From: Cymbidium sinense
Taxonomy: Eukaryota > Streptophyta > Magnoliopsida > Asparagales > Orchidaceae
DNA: 64,000 bases
Direction: 5' to 3'
Assembly (NCBI GenBank): GCA_021442155.1
Contig: CM038232.1
Location: 62,465,436-62,529,435, forward strand
Shown: piece by piece, positions 47,591 through 59,340 of the stretch
Layout: the number at the start of each line of letters is the position of its first letter
How positions within the stretch are numbered: position 1 is the stretch's first letter
The notes under the pieces: generated by a model
The model's input: only the letters and a program-made list of their open reading frames with translations
What the model was told of the DNA's origin: nothing
Database searches by the model: none
Program-made: the position numbers and the translations under genes

Positions 47591-48110
47591 ATATTATTGA
47601 TTTTAAGCTAAGCAAAGGGCTAAAAGCTTTAGAGAAAAAATGTTAATTGCCAAAATATGAGATTATAATGATTTGACAATTATTGTGTCTTTGTGTAAAT
47701 TCTCACCAATTTTTATTATTGTTTAGTAGAATTTTTTACTCAAGATTTTAGAGTGAGTGCTTTGCCCCTTTTAAGTTCTCTCCATTGCTCATATATATAA
47801 CTCTTTTTTAATTATTATAAAATTTGTAGCTTATTAAAGATGAATTACTGTTATCGAGTCTTTAAGAAACATTTGATCATATAAGGAGTGATTGTCTTTG
47901 TCAATGAGGTCTCATTTGATTTTGGTTCCTTAATATATTTTATTTCTCATGGACCTTGAATATTAAAAAAAGTGCACATCCTTAATGCATCTTCTCATAT
48001 ATAAGTCCCAAATCATTATAATGCTAGAAAGAGCCAAATTTGGTATTTTGTTCTAAAGGAATATCGTAAATTAGATGACTCTTGATGTAAATAATAAGTG
48101 ATTTCAGTAA
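47591..48110. other. AT-rich spacer, nothing recognised
   Basis: No ORF, repeat or motif is recognised between the integrase relic and the plastid-derived fragment. Upstream integrase sequence (the zinc finger) would be expected here on the minus strand, but I could not find it. Confidence 0.4.
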
Positions 48111-48335
48111 GTTGATGTATTGCTGGGATGCAAAAAGGATCGATTGTTGAGTCGTATGAAGTAGGAAACTCTCAAGTATGATTCTGAGGGAGGGATTTTA
48201 CTAACCTATTCCGACCGGGGAGAACAGACCATTCTACAAGGTGATTCAAAATTTGTGGAGGCTTGGTTCGATCAAGCTGTTGAGTATTGGAAACAAGCTA
48301 TAGTGCTTACTCCAGGGAATTCTGTTGAAGCCTAA
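48111..48335 (+). pseudogene. ycf3: Plastid-derived fragment: end of ycf3 intron 2 plus exon 3
   Basis: At 48149-48186 the sequence GAGTCGTATGAAGTAGG, followed by AAACTCTCAAGTATGATTCT, has the form of group II intron domain V (standard GAGCCGTATG...CGTACGGTTCT). After the intron-like tail the frame from 48207 reads [20 protein letters not shown], then [20 protein letters not shown] and EA, then TAA at 48333. This is recognisable as the end of Ycf3, the photosystem I assembly factor with TPR repeats, in the order intron then exon 3 as in the plastid gene. The last codons are diverged and cut short by the stop. It is a nuclear copy of plastid DNA and cannot act here. Confidence 0.8.
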
Positions 48336-49473
48336 AGATGACTTTTGCTTGAGGTGATTTCTCTCTAGTTTTGAGAGTCAGTGGTCTCAGGTTGATTAGA
48401 GCACTTTTCTTTTTAAACATACTTATGTCAGAATTCATTCTTATCGTTACGACGGTCTAAAAGATTCTTTCAGAAATAGCTCAATTAGCGCTAAGTCTAG
48501 TCTTTTAGAAAGTGCTTCGCACTATATAGAGTTGTTAGCATCAAAATCTCCTTCAATTTGAAAGTAGAGAGCTAAGAAGTGAAGAGAATTATCAAGTTAT
48601 TGGCTATGTAATCAATGGAGAGTTTTAGCCCTATTATAATGACTTTATACCCTATGATGTTATTGCTTGCTAGAAACATTAAATAATATCAATATTATAA
48701 AGTATTATATTAGTGAGAGATAAAAAATAGTTCTACCTTAACATTGGAACTCCTTCAAGCTCCATCAATATATATCATTCAACAAAGTAATAAAAAAATG
48801 ATTTGATTAAGTTAAAAATAGAGCATTCAATTATAAAAATTTGCAAGTATTTATGATATGATATCAACCTTAGGCAAAAAAATGTATATTGAAAATTCTC
48901 AACTCCATTAATGTTATGGTCCAACCAACATAACTTACAAATCATTCCAAGTCAAATTAAATAATAGTTGGCGAGCTACAATAAGCATATACATAATTTA
49001 CTTTATGTCATTATTCTTTGGTGCAAAATTTATCAAAAATTTGGGACATATTAATATTTCTCAAAGTAATACATATGCCTAAGAAAAAATGATAAAAAAA
49101 TTAACATGATTATGTTAATATTTACAAAAATACTTAAGGTGTCACCATATTAACATTTACATGATGAAGAATGCGAAAATCTTAAGATATATTAATTTTT
49201 ATAAAATTTGTCCAAATAAAATGCAAAAAATTACGCAAGAATCAAAATCATTATACATTAAGTTAGATAATTTTTTTTAACATAGCATCTCTTATGAAAA
49301 TGGTCCTTAAGACCCTCAAATTCAATTTTCTTCCTCCTCTTTACATCTTTATCATTTTGTCCCCCTTACTTCCTATCAAGATCTAAAGGAGTAAAAATGG
49401 GGTGGAGAATAAGTTTTAAAAAATTACACTACTTTATATAAAATTTAATAATAGTGGATTTATAAATATTAAA
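48336..49473. other. Spacer, nothing recognised
   Basis: AT-rich sequence between the ycf3 relic and the MULE. The part at 48336-48660 is a little less AT-rich and could be more organelle-derived DNA, but I could not identify it. No ORF above about 50 codons and no repeat family seen elsewhere in the window is present. Confidence 0.35.
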
Positions 49474-49767
49474 GGGGTATTTATAGCCCTACCACTTAAA
49501 ACAGTCTTATTTACACCCTAGCCACCTAAACCTAAACATTTACACCCCAACCACCCGATTCGATTTAACCGCACATAATAGTCACTTTCCTTGATTTCAC
49601 TCAGATACCGTCGCCTCCGTCCCACACGCCTAACCCCATCTGGTTTCCATTTCTTATGTAGTGATCTTCGTCTCTTGCTTTAAACCTCATTCCCGTTTCC
49701 GTGAAGGTCAACGTTTAGGTAAGCTCGCGCGTGAAACCCTTCATCGACCTTGCCTCCCTCATTCCAT

Positions 49768-50068
49768 GAGCCCTCCACATCGAGCTCATTGTCATTGCCT
49801 CACTATCGAGCAAAGCTTTACATTGCTATCTTTGATTCACTCTCATGTGCGTGGAGCCCTCCATTGTCCGAGTGGCAATGAGTGCTTATTTTTGGTAAAG
49901 TTTATTTTATGTTCTTATGTGTGGAGCCCTTCACATTGACCTTGTTGTCATTGCCTCACTATCGAGCTGAGCTTTCCATTGCTGTCTTTGATTCACTCCT
50001 ATGTGCGTGGAGCCTTCCATTGTCTGAGTGGCATTGAGTGCTTATTTTTGGTAAAGTTTATTTTTTTC
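49768..50068 (+). repeat. 156-bp tandem duplication in the MULE leader
   Basis: Two near-identical copies start at 49768 and 49924. Each begins GAGCCC, contains TTGTCATTGCCTCACTATCG and ends GGTAAAGTTTATTTT. The open frame at 49661-49939 runs through the first copy and looks accidental. Confidence 0.8.
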
Positions 50069-50219
50069 CACTAAAGTAAATATTATGTTTAGGTTTAGTG
50101 TCTGACCTATTTCATTACAGAAGTATTTAGGGTATTTAAATTAGCCCAATTCAATTGGATGTATATAGTCCTGCTTATAATATTTTCTACAGTCCCCCTT
50201 ATAATAATTTCCTTATACT

Positions 50220-50703
50220 TTGAAATATCTATATGTCATTCCAAATCATATTTTCATGTTAGTGACTGAAATCATGTCGCATGATGGAGAAAATATGGAT
50301 AGTTTACTAAGTATGGAGGTTATTGATACTTGTTTAGTTCTAGATAGTCATCCTTCTAGCTCTAGTTGCTCGGATATATCGATAGATGAGCTTGGTCCAT
50401 GTACTGATGATCAGTTACTAAGCCTAAGTGTTAATGATATCTCTTTAATAATTGGAATTGAATTTCCTGATTCCATAAGCTTAAGGCAATTTCTTTATTC
50501 AAAGGCTATTAATGAGACATTTGCTATGAAGTTTAAAGCCAGTGATAGAAAAAAGGTTATTACAATTTTTTCTTATGTTAGATTCCCATGGAGAGTAAGA
50601 GATTCAGTTTATGGTGATGGTAAAACTTTTGAAGTGAGAAAATAAGAGACTTCACACTTATGCCTAGACATTAATAGAGCTGGTAAAAAAAATCCATACA
50701 TAT
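50220..50703 (+). pseudogene. MULE transposase (MURA-like) N-terminal fragment
   Basis: The frame at 50220-50645 encodes 141 residues. The upstream ATG is weakly supported; an internal ATG at 50274 is as likely. The C-terminal half (IGIEFPDSISLRQFLYSKAI, FAMKFKASDRKKVITIFSYV, RFPWRVRDSVYGDGKTFEVR) matches the MuDR N-terminal domain of plant MULE transposases: G-x-x-F, a K-x-D-x-x-R stretch, then the P-W-R-V-R block and T-F-x-V. The cysteines that usually flank that block are replaced (IFSYVRFPW). After a TAA at 50643 the same frame continues ETSHLCLDINRAGKKNP, matching the H-x-C segment that follows in the family, until LTR D at 50704. It would have been a DNA transposase acting in the nucleus. 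It is broken by the stop and the insertion. Confidence 0.65.
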
Positions 50704-53700
50704 TGTGGTGGAAATCTTAACATTCCTGAGTGTACTCTTCATCATCATCTTCCTCTTTCCTTTCTGAGGTGGAAAGAAGAATAAAGAAATGAGAACACAA
50801 GGGAATATAAAATCGCCTTGGTAGGATTCCACGCAGATCCGCAGATGTACTTATTAGGGTGATCGGGTATGACATTAAGAAGAGGTGTAATATCTCAAAA
50901 GATAGAAGTCACCACCCTACAATGAACCTAATCACCAAAATAAGGACTCCTAAGGATGTTCGGTCTTCGAGGTGTACCAGAGATTCTTCCTCCACTTTAT
51001 ATGGAAAAGTAAAGTAGGGTTTATTTTAAACTAGGTTCGTTAAGTTCCCTACAGGGGCAAGACCCCATAGTTAATTACATCCTAAAGAATGGCAATTCCT
51101 CAAGAAAATTGTCGATTAAGGTAAATGATCATTGTCTCTAAAGATTTCAATAGGAAAGGACAATCAATCGATTGGTTCATTTTTGAAGATCAAATGGGAT
51201 TGATCAAAGAGAGATTTATTATCGAAGCCAAATGGAGATAAGTAAGAGATGCTCATGATGCTAGGAAACCTAGCGAGCATCTCAAACAATCTTACGATTG
51301 GGATTTATATTTTTGAAAATTGATTTAATTTGTTTGAGTTGGATTTTTTATTAGAATGCTAGGGCTTATAATAACATAATACAAGGTTATGGAAATGCCT
51401 AAAATGTGAGAATTTATGCTTATGGCCCACAAAGGGGAGAAGCAACCTCAGAACTTAAATCTAGGGAGCTTTGACGAGGGCCAAAAGCATGACCTAAATC
51501 TAAGGCGAAAGTGGGTATTTGGTTTGCCTCCACAAGAGAGGACAAACCACCCGACTACTTGGACTTACAATCACCTAGGGGTGGCTGCCAACTAACTCCT
51601 ATGGTTTTAAATTTATGTTGGTAAGTTATATGCTTTATGCAAGATAGCTAGGCTATTATTTATTTAGAAGAAGACTAAGTCCTTAAACTCACTCCCTAAA
51701 GAGACTAGATCATATAAGGGCATGCTTCAAATGACCTAAATCTAATGCAATTCATATTTCATTTTTATTTTCATTTTTGGACAATCATTTTGACTCGGGC
51801 TAATAGGATTCATATGCCTAATGCATGAGAAATGAGGTTATGGGCCAAAATCAGCGAGAATGGAGGAGGTGTGTATCCACCATGGCTCTCAAAGGTTAAG
51901 CCAAGTTTCTCTGGCAAAGGTGGAAGCCCTCCAATCAAGAGTGAAATAAGATGTAGTTATGCATGATGTTATAAAAGAAATACTAATCCAGCTAAGTCGT
52001 TGTTAATTCTTTTATCTTGATTTTAAACCTAAGCTTTATGTGAAGTTATGAGTTTTATATTTTAATTTTGAGTTGTTAAGTTTGGTAGAAGATTTATTTT
52101 TTCCTAAGAGCCTAATCATCATCCAAGCCATACATAAAGTAAGAAATAAACAAGAAAAAGGTTGCCACTTAATGCACAAGCTAAATAAATTATCAATCAA
52201 TTTATAAAGCTAATCGCAAAAAGAATAAGAGGACGTTATGGTCAGGCACCACCGTACAAACCCAAAAAATAAATTGGGTACCCAAGCTCTACCCTTATAT
52301 AACCCGGATGACAAATGAATTAAATATAATTAAGTAAGGAATTCATTATTATGGGGGTCTTCAAGCTTCATTTCTTTATTCTTCTTTTCTTCTTTCTTCT
52401 TTGATTCCTTCTTTTGGATGGTTGGAAGGTGGATACTCAAAAGACTTCACATGGTGCATAAGATGAGATCTGACCAATGCTCACCCTAATCCCCATAACA
52501 ATCATTCCAAAATCTTAATTGCAAAAATTACATGAAAAGAGAAAGTAAATCTAGCTAACACCTATAAAATAGAGATTAGCTAAAACAAACCATACAAATT
52601 CCAAGCATATATATTAGACTTATCACCCTACACATGAGTGACTAAGTCCACCTGGCTTATTGGATTATTCTTAGGGGTATAAGCACCTGCATAGCAAAAG
52701 AATTTATATTTTTATTTATTATAGTGCCCCTTAAGCATAATCCCCTGCAAAAAATAAAAGTTAGACTAAGATCATCCTACCATTCAATCTACGAGCATAC
52801 ACCCTAACATCCAGTCTAAAATATATATCACAAAATAAAACTAAACATCAAACCATGCATCACCCTAACCTAAAGCTAGAAGTGGTTAGTTAGCCTAATA
52901 TGTGTGCTTTTAAGATTTGTGTAGCATGCTTAGCTATGCTTTAAGTTAGAGTTTTGTAAGTATGAAGAATGTTCAACTTAGGGGAGGGTTTCATTTAGGC
53001 TAAGTGTTGGCTTGGACAACCCTTAGGTTTGAATTTGTTTGACCCAATTTGATTGATTGGTCATCCCATGATGATTATTAATCATGATGAGAGGCAAATA
53101 TGGGCATAGTTCAATCCAATTTGGTTAAGATTAGAATTTGGCTCATAAGGGTACTTTAGCTCACTTTGGGTCAAGTGAGCCTAAGTAGGTCAAATGGCTT
53201 GGTAAAAACTTTATTTGAATTTGATTGAACTTGTATATGTACTTATGATTGAAATATAAATCCATTTGCAAGTGGTTTGAAGTGAAATGGGTTTTGAATC
53301 ATTTGACAATTTCATATTCAAAGGAAGAACATGAATAGATTTTGGATTGATTTTTGAATTGATTTTTGGTTAAGTGATTGAAGTTTGTATTTATATTTGA
53401 ATTCATTATTGAAGGATCGATTGAATCATGAAGGAAAATCAAGAGTTTGGCTTGATTTGAAGTTGATTTTAAGGAGATTTTTTTTGAAAGGCTTAGGTTG
53501 GATTTTGAGTAGATTTGAGTTAGATTTTTGGAAGTGGTTGTGATTATTTAAATTCATATTTCATTTATATATTTGAATATAAATGAGAATATAAATAGAT
53601 TACGAGAAAATTTTAAGGATTTGAAGTGATTTGATCATGATCTAGGCTAAGTCCTTAAGAGGGAATTTAAAGGACTTAGGAAATATTTTTGAATTTGGAA

Positions 53701-54408
53701 TTTGATTGTTAGATTTAGTTTGATTGATTTGAATTTATATTTCATTTATATATGTGAATATAAATGAGAATGTAAATAATTCATGAGAAAATTTCAAGCA
53801 TTTGAAGTGATTTGATCATGATCTAGGCTAAGTCCTTAAGAGGAAATTTAAAGAACTTAGGAAATTTTGGAGTTTTGGATTTGATTTTTTGAGTTTAGTT
53901 TGATTGATTTATATTTATATTTCATTTATATATGTGAATATAAATGAGAATATAAATGAGTTATGATAAAATTTTATGAGTTTTAATTGGTTTGGTCATG
54001 ATTTAGGATAAGGCCTTAAGAGGGAAATCAAGGACTTAAGAAATATTTGTAACTTGAAATTTCAATCATGGGTTTCAATCTTGGATTTCAATCATGTGAT
54101 ATTGATTTGAGTTTAGAGAAAATCAAATATGATTGATTTGGAGTTTGAGAAAATAAATTAGGATTGATTTGTAATTTGACTTGAAGGAAGGAAGTGAGGA
54201 ATGGTTCAAGTTAAGGGTAGGCAAATTTTCCTAGCATCCCTAAGGCATTACCTATTCCAATGGCTAACCCTTCTAAGTCTTTAGGGCTAGGTTGAGTGTC
54301 CACCTAATCACTAGATGTGTCTTAAGACTAAGGATCTCTTAGTGTCTAAGAGGAATCCTATGTCCAAGATGGAGGGGTTGAGAGCTCATCCTAAAAATGA
54401 GGTCAACA
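50704..54408 (-). mobile_element. LTR D: 3' LTR of element 2, internally deleted
   Basis: On the plus strand it starts TGTGGTGGAAATCTTAACAT and ends GAGGTCAACA, so it is a complete-ended LTR in reverse. It follows LTR C closely up to about 52990. It then jumps to sequence equivalent to about 24645 in LTR C, a loss of roughly 4.1 kb that removes the ~241-bp unit, the TTAATTAA-rich part, the GC-richer block and most of the TTGACC tract. The remaining part includes the AT hairpin repeats near 53551, 53733 and 53920. The five bases before it, CATAT (50699-50703), are the expected target duplication of element 2. Confidence 0.85.
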
Positions 54409-57400
54409 AAGGGCACCCAATAGATGTGGTGTGACTGACAAGGAACACCGCACGTATTGGTGTTGATCGAAATAATCAACAACATCGAAAGATCACAAGC
54501 ACTAACAGAAATAATCTGCCCTTAACCTAAGATGTAGAAGGAATCTAGAGCTTTGCACAATTTTGCTCTACTTATGTCCAAGACATAAGAGAGAGGGAGA
54601 AATCCACAAGGTATAGAGTAGGTGAACCTTTCACTAGGGAAGCAGGTTCAAGTCATCCACAAGGGGACGAGAGATTTGATTTGAGTTTCACTGAGAAAGA
54701 GGGTTAAATTTCTTTTAATTTGTTATTTGTTTAATTTTTGTTTATGTTTTTTTTGACTCCACGGGGGATAGAAAAGTGAACTCTCCACTAAGGAGGCAAG
54801 TTCAAGTCATCCACAAGGGAGGGGTTGTGAAATCCACTGAGGGATGTAAATTCTATATCCGCTAGGGGACTAGAAAGATTTGCATCTCACTGAAGGGAAG
54901 CAAAAAATTTGATTTAGATTGATTGATTGTTTGTTTCTTTATTTCATTAGATTTGTTTGTTTCAAATTTTTAGGTTTTGGATTTTGAGAAGGACCCTGTT
55001 GGTTTGCGATGGATTGCACTGAGTAGGAGCCACGGAGGCCTAGACCTAACTCAGATTTACCAATCTAAAGGGGTAGTCTACTAAACATATAGTAGGACTA
55101 GCCAACTAAAGGGATGTCTTTTGGTATATAGCAGTTGTACTAGGAAGAAAGCGTGGTAGACTTACATCCCCCAAAATAGGGACCAGTTGCTGGGGTAATC
55201 TATTAGCAAGGAAATGGATTGAACCCAACCTAAGGTTGACTATTGAGTGACTGCCACTGGGGGACTTAAATCAACTCAAAGATAGTCACAGATAGATTTC
55301 ATTTTTAGATTTATTTTGATTATGATGGATCTCATCAATTTGTGATGAATTGCACTGTGTAGGGGCCATGGAGGCCTAGACCTAATTCAAATTTACCAAT
55401 CCAAAGGGAGTAGTCTACCAACCACAAGGCAGAACTATCCAACCAAAGGGGTACCTTTCGGTTTGCAATGGTCAAGTCTTAAGAAAGCACAGGGACTCAC
55501 ATCTTCTAGAAATAAGGAACCACTGGAGTGATTGGATTCTTTGGGTAGCAAATCAAATCCAACCTAGGGCTGACTATTGAGTGAATGCCGCTGGGGGACT
55601 TAAATCAACTCAAGGATAGTCAAAGATTAATTTTATTTTTTTTAGTTTTGTTTGGATGGATTCCGTTGGTTTGTGATGGATCAAATTGAGAAGGGGCTCA
55701 TGCCAGCCTAAACCTATCTCAGATTTACTGAACCAAAGGGAGTAGCTTCCCGATCAATGGGATAACTATCTGACCAAAGGAGTGCCTTTCAGTTTGTAAT
55801 GATCAATTTAAGGGAAGAAAACTTTGGGACTCACATCTTCCACTACAATAGACCACTGGGGTGATCGATTGCTTTGGGCAACAAATCGAACCCAACCGAG
55901 GCTCGTGTTCGATTTTTGCAGATCATGCTTAGAAAAGAATCATAATTTACATCTTCATGAGAATATTTCTGGGGTATTTGATTATGATAAAATAAGATTG
56001 AACCCAATAAGGGTGACTACGGAGTGAGTACCAACCTGGGGATTTATCTCAACTCAGGTAGTCAGGCAATTCCTATAGGGAGTTCTGCTGACACTGCCTT
56101 AAAGATAGGATGTCTGCTTGGGAAAAGGGGCCCGTTGGGGGCTTGAATTCTTAATCCACAAGTGAAAATTTTATTTGTTTATTTAGTTTGTTTTATCATG
56201 GACCCTCTTGGTTTGTGAGGGATCAAACTGAGAAAGAGCTTATATCAGCCTAGACCTATCTCAATTTACTAAACCAAGGGAGAATTTGCGCATCCGCTGA
56301 ACAAATTCTCCAACCACAGGGGTGGCTACTAGTAAAGGGGGACTATCCAATCCAAAAGTAACCCGGGTAGTGTCTAAATGGGTTGCAAAGGACTTGATCT
56401 AAATAGAATGCCCGTAGGGGATGGGCCGCTAAAGGGCTTAATCCAACACCCTAGAGAAAATGATGTGGCTAATCATATATCCAATAGGTATTCAGTGTCC
56501 AACTTAAGGAGAAAGCTCGGGAACTCATATCTACCAAGAGTGGTGTACTCACCGGGTGAGTCGCTGTCAGCATAACGAACATCAACCAACCTAAGGTGCC
56601 CATTGGTTTGCAACAATCAGCCTAGGAAGAAAGCATGGGGACTCACATTCTCCTATAGCGAAACTGATTGCTGGGATAGTCTGTCTTCGGCTCAACAGGT
56701 GTCATCCAACCTAGGGCGACTACTGAGTGAATATCATTGGGGGACTTATATCGACCCAAACATAGTCAAGAGAAAAGGAGCCTCTGGGGGACTTACCCTA
56801 AATCTCAAATATACTCAACCTAGTTAGTGCATGATGGCTAGTTCAAGAAGAAAGCACGGAGACTCACTTTTTCTTAAGCAAAGTCAACATATAGTAACTT
56901 ACTGGCTGGGCAGTGAAGCCTACCATACTAATAAGGCACTCATTGGTTTGCAATGATCAAGTTTAGAAGAAAGCTCGGGGACTCACATCTTCCAACAAAT
57001 GATCACTGGGGTGACATACTAGCAAGGTAGCATGTAGACTCGACCTAGAACAACTAATGAGTGAGTGCCACAAGGGGCTTGCTCCCACATCAAAGTAGCC
57101 TGAGACAAAAGATTTGTGTTTATTTTTTGTATGTGTTAACAGAAATAACATGCCTCTTTGGTTCTCTCACATCTATCCTAAACACATTCGGGAGTTTGAT
57201 GGAATGGTGCCACGGATGGCAAACAAAATTCCCACTAAGAAAGTATGTCACTCGGGTTCTCTAACACCTAACTTAGTTATGCTAATCAAAATAGGATGCC
57301 TCTCAGGTTCTCTTACACCTATTTTAATAGTGTCAGGAGGTTGTGTTTGTGATGTGAAAGAGGGATAGGATGCCACTAGGGGACTCTTACACCTACCCTA

Positions 57401-57469
57401 AACATGTCATGACGGATTTGCAAGATAAGCAAACAATGCCTCGAAAGAAGAGAAGATTTTGATGAAATG
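54409..57469 (-). other. Element 2: 3' UTR with ~335-bp tandem repeats
   Basis: This is non-coding sequence between integrase and LTR D. A repeat of about 330-340 bases can be followed on the plus strand, starting near 54984, 55325, 55657 and, after a gap, 56199. Each has GTTGGTTTGYGATGGAT, then CCTAGACCTA, then a line like AAGAAAGCNCGGGGACTCAC, then ACCACTGGGGTGA and GACTATTGAGTGA. Shorter repeats occur at 57150-57400 (TCTCTTACACCTA-type, about 50-95 bases apart) and at 54600-54850 (GGTTCAAGTCATCCACAAGG, near 54646 and 54809). It is the uninterrupted counterpart of element 1's split 3' UTR. The open frames at 55824-57368 are not protein-like. Confidence 0.8.
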
Positions 57470-58935
57470 GAATCAGATTTTGTTCTTTAAATAGAATTAT
57501 TTTCAAACATGACTTATTTCATGGGTAATATTTATTTAGGTAGATCCCATTAATTGGAAGCATCGGGTGTTCCCCTTTACAATCGATGAGCTGATATGAT
57601 CCTCCTTGGTAGGCATTCTCTATAGCATAGGGGCCTTCCCAAGTGGGTTTAAACTTATCTCCCATCTTTCAACGGACAACAATTGGTCTCCTTAGGACTA
57701 AAACATGTTCTCTTACTTAGAAAGACCTAGGGCAGACCAGCCTATTGTGAGCTTGAATCATTTTTGGCTTTGTACAACTTGAGATTTTGGCATGCCCATA
57801 GGCGACTTTTCTCCAAACCTGAGCGTTCTTCTAACTACAACTTTGCATTCTGCTCTAAAGTGATCTTACTACCCAATGTTATCCTTAGTGATGGGAGTTG
57901 AACTTCTAAAGGTAGAATGGCTTCAGACTCATACACTAAGAAAAATGGAGTAGACTGAGTTGGAGTCTGGTATGTGCTGCAGTAGGCCCACAAGGTTTCA
58001 ATCAACTGCTCATGCCACTATCATTTATTGCCATCAAAAGTTTTCTTCAATATCTAGATGAGAGTTTTGTTGAATGCGTTTGCTAAGCAATTTGCTCTAG
58101 GGTAGTAGATCGTGGAGTATCTACAATCTATACCGCATCTTCTGGTGAAGCTGTTGATCTTCGTGCTTTTGAATGCAGTACCATTATAGGATATAATTCA
58201 TCAAGGTACCTAGAACCTATATACGATATGGTTCCTGAAAATTGAAGCACATGCTGAGCTGTGACCTCTCTGAGTGGGATGGCTTTCGCCCACTTGAAAA
58301 AGTAGTCGGTGGCAGCTAGAATATACTGATGACCCTTGGAAGAAGGAGGATCGATCGAACCCATAATATTAGTACCCCAACACTCAAATGGCCATGAGGC
58401 CAATGTAGAGTGTAGAATGTTGGGTGGTTGGTGGAGGACCACACCATGTACCTAACACTGATGGCATCTTCTAACTACATCCATGCAGTCTGTAATCATT
58501 GAAGGATAGTAGTATCCAAATTGCTTGATCTTCATCTTCATCTTTGGACCAAGCTGATGTACTCCGCATAGACCTGAATGTACCTCGGTTACAATGCCAT
58601 GAGCTTTGTGTTTGTCTAAACAGTGTAACCACATTTGGTCAAAGGATCGACAGTATAGGGTGTCATTGACGAGAGCATAGGAGAAAGCTCTCTGCTTCAC
58701 CTGATGGTCTTGTGATTTTTCTTGAGATAGTTTGCCAGTGATCAAATAGTCTATGAACGATTGCCTCCAATCCAACTCCTTGTCCATTTTGGCAATGACA
58801 ACCTCTCCTTCAAGAGAAAGTCTCTCGATGAGTTCATCATCAATAAGGGATAGGACTTGTCTGTTTTGGACCCTTATTGAAATGGAGTCAAGTTCCAGAC
58901 ATGGCAATTCTTTGGCAAGTTTGGGCAAAGAATCT
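57470..58935 (-). pseudogene. INT: Element 2: integrase with all three catalytic acids lost
   Basis: On the minus strand the N-terminal part (58928-58452) is open for 158 residues, with EVHSGLCGVHQLGPKMK and DCMDVVRRCHQC forming the HHCC finger. In the core, ECWGTNIMG has Asn for the first Asp, followed by TDYFFKWAKAIPLREVT. The ISDNG box reads ISYNGTAFKS in another frame (about 58180-58200), with Tyr for the second Asp, and NGxAExxNK reads NCLANAFNKTL, with AAC for the Glu codon (58078-58080). The C-terminal part keeps KPTWEGPYAIENAYQGGSYQ and IYLNKYY, the GPY/F module. In-frame stops and shifts are frequent. It cannot integrate DNA. Confidence 0.85.
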
Positions 58936-59340
58936 ATTACCGTGTTCTCTGCTCGATAAACTTAGGAGATGGTGACTTCGAGAATCTAGGCCAATAGGTT
59001 CATGGTATACTCGTGGTAATGGCAAAGCTTGGGTTTGAGAACCTTGTAAGACCCGATAATTTGGTTGATGATAAACTGAGAATTCAAATAGATGTTGATG
59101 CTCTTAACACTGATAGTGATGGCTAACTCCAGACTGGCAATCAAAGCCTCATACTCTACTTCATTGTTGGTGTAGGGATTGGATAGATAGTATGAGAATC
59201 TCATCACATCTGCGAGTTAGAAAACTATTCCTACCCCTTTCCCGGAGAATAGATTGGTGCTTCCCCTTTGTGAAAAGAAGCTGCACCATCAAAATACATC
59301 TCCCATCGGTGATTTTCGGACTCCCCTAAGTTCATGATTT
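58936..59340 (-). pseudogene. aRH: Element 2: archaeal-type RNase H (aRH)
   Basis: WEMYFDGAASFHKGE starts the domain, GVGIVF follows, then MMRFSYYLSNPYTNNEVEYE, IASLELAI and IYLNSQFIINQIIGSYKVLK (59207-58986 open). The Asp of the D-S-Q box is Asn here. Its position between RNase H and integrase supports the Tat/Ogre/Retand placement seen in element 1. Confidence 0.85.

Larger units (their letters stand above)
49474..50703 (+). mobile_element. Mutator-like element (MULE), 5' part, interrupted by element 2
   Basis: It has a possible terminal repeat start at GGGGTATTTATAGCCCTACC (49474), then a GC-richer leader (49600-50070) and a transposase-like frame (50220 on). The leader contains a 156-base tandem duplication. 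Everything stops at 50703, where LTR D of element 2 begins. The terminal repeat assignment rests only on position and base composition; the partner end is not in the window. The rest of the MULE should lie to the right of element 2. Confidence 0.45.

Noticed and set aside
48336..48660. Possible continuation of organelle DNA beyond ycf3
   Set aside because: I could not match any organelle gene or RNA to it by eye, so it is left unassigned.
55824..57368. Several 60-84-residue frames in the 3' UTR of element 2
   Set aside because: They overlap tandem repeats, occur on both strands, and have no domain or conservation with element 1.
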